Origin: W0P28-013 sp963658575
Lineage (GTDB): Bacteria > Bacteroidota > Bacteroidia > Bacteroidales > Paludibacteraceae
Assembly: GCA_963658575.1 (NCBI GenBank)
Contig: CAVKQB010000022.1
Location: 1-30,058 of the forward strand
Length of the DNA: 30,058 nt
Direction: 5' to 3'
Shown one piece after another: positions 29,941 to 30,058 of this stretch (position 1 is the stretch's first letter; each line of letters starts with the position of its first letter). Below the pieces are notes generated by a model, which had not been told where the DNA came from, did not search any database, and saw nothing but the letters and a program-made list of their open reading frames with translations. A program made the translations under genes and the position numbers.

Positions 29941-30058
29941 GTGTGAAAGTGTGAAAGTGTGAAAGTGTGAAAGTGTGAAAGTGTGAAAGTGTGAAAGTAT
30001 GAAAGTGTGAAAGTGTGAAAGTGTGAAAGTGTGAAAGTATGAAAGTGTGAAAGTGTGA
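29941..30058 (-). repeat. Long TTTCACAC octamer array in an operon leader
   Basis: Fourteen complete 8-base units (plus strand GTGTGAAA) and a partial fifteenth run without a break to the window edge. Two units (29997-30004 and 30037-30044) read GTATGAAA, 40 bases apart, hinting at a five-unit higher-order repeat. On the gene strand the array ends 4 bases before the ATG at 29936. The same octamer lies before the starts at 22400 and 10547. Confidence 0.95.

Noticed and set aside
29941..30058. Possible CRISPR array
   Set aside because: The period is 8 bases with no spacers, so it is a simple tandem repeat.

Overview
The window is chromosomal DNA from a member of the Bacteroidota, most likely the order Bacteroidales. 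The support is: many promoters of the form TAnnTTTG, often with a TTG about 19-21 bases upstream; start codons with no Shine-Dalgarno sequence; a ribosomal protein S16 with a long Ala/Glu/Lys-rich tail; a GldJ-like SUMF1-fold lipoprotein; DUF1573 proteins; and CdaA encoded next to folP. No rRNA, tRNA, insertion sequence or CRISPR array was seen.

Layout. 1-2522: an S4-domain RNA-binding protein converges on prfA, with rpsP divergent from prfA. 2642-8733: a surface polysaccharide locus with a Wzx flippase, an EpsG-type Wzy polymerase and four family 2 glycosyltransferases. It carries two scars: a chimeric, frameshifted glycosyltransferase remnant (6724-7012) and the last ~30 codons of a UDP-galactopyranose mutase (7826-7921). 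Its first half uses A/T-ending codons unlike the C/G-ending codons of the flanks, which suggests that an imported cassette replaced part of an older, galactofuranose-using locus. 8806-15563: MarC, WbqC-like protein, branched-chain aminotransferase, GAPDH, AlkD-like glycosylase and a DEAD-box helicase. 15617-20428: cdaA-folP (c-di-AMP and folate) divergent from the gldJ-like gene, then asnS. 20461-22400: a possibly 5'-truncated winged-helix gene, a ~0.6 kb tandem duplication carrying two small paralogous lipoproteins, and a single-domain LytTR regulator. 22922-26606, minus strand: DUF1573 protein, meaB, udk and a DEDDy exonuclease. 27225-29936, minus strand: a short DUF1573 protein, then an overlapping-codon operon of a small acidic protein, an LpxL-type acyltransferase and a glycosyltransferase.

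The most unusual content is not coding. Several long intergenic regions (1-149, 10161-10546, 22401-22921, 26607-27132 and the array at 29941-30058) are built from the same short low-complexity words. These are TAGCAAGACACAAGTAGCAAG-like tags, GTGAGAGGTTATAG-like purine runs, AATTATCTAATTATTTAA-like AT blocks and tandem TTTCACAC octamers. The words come in largely the same order, and where the octamer end is visible it faces a start codon and usually lies directly against it. This looks like a dispersed composite repeat family in gene leaders and is the best candidate here for something undescribed.
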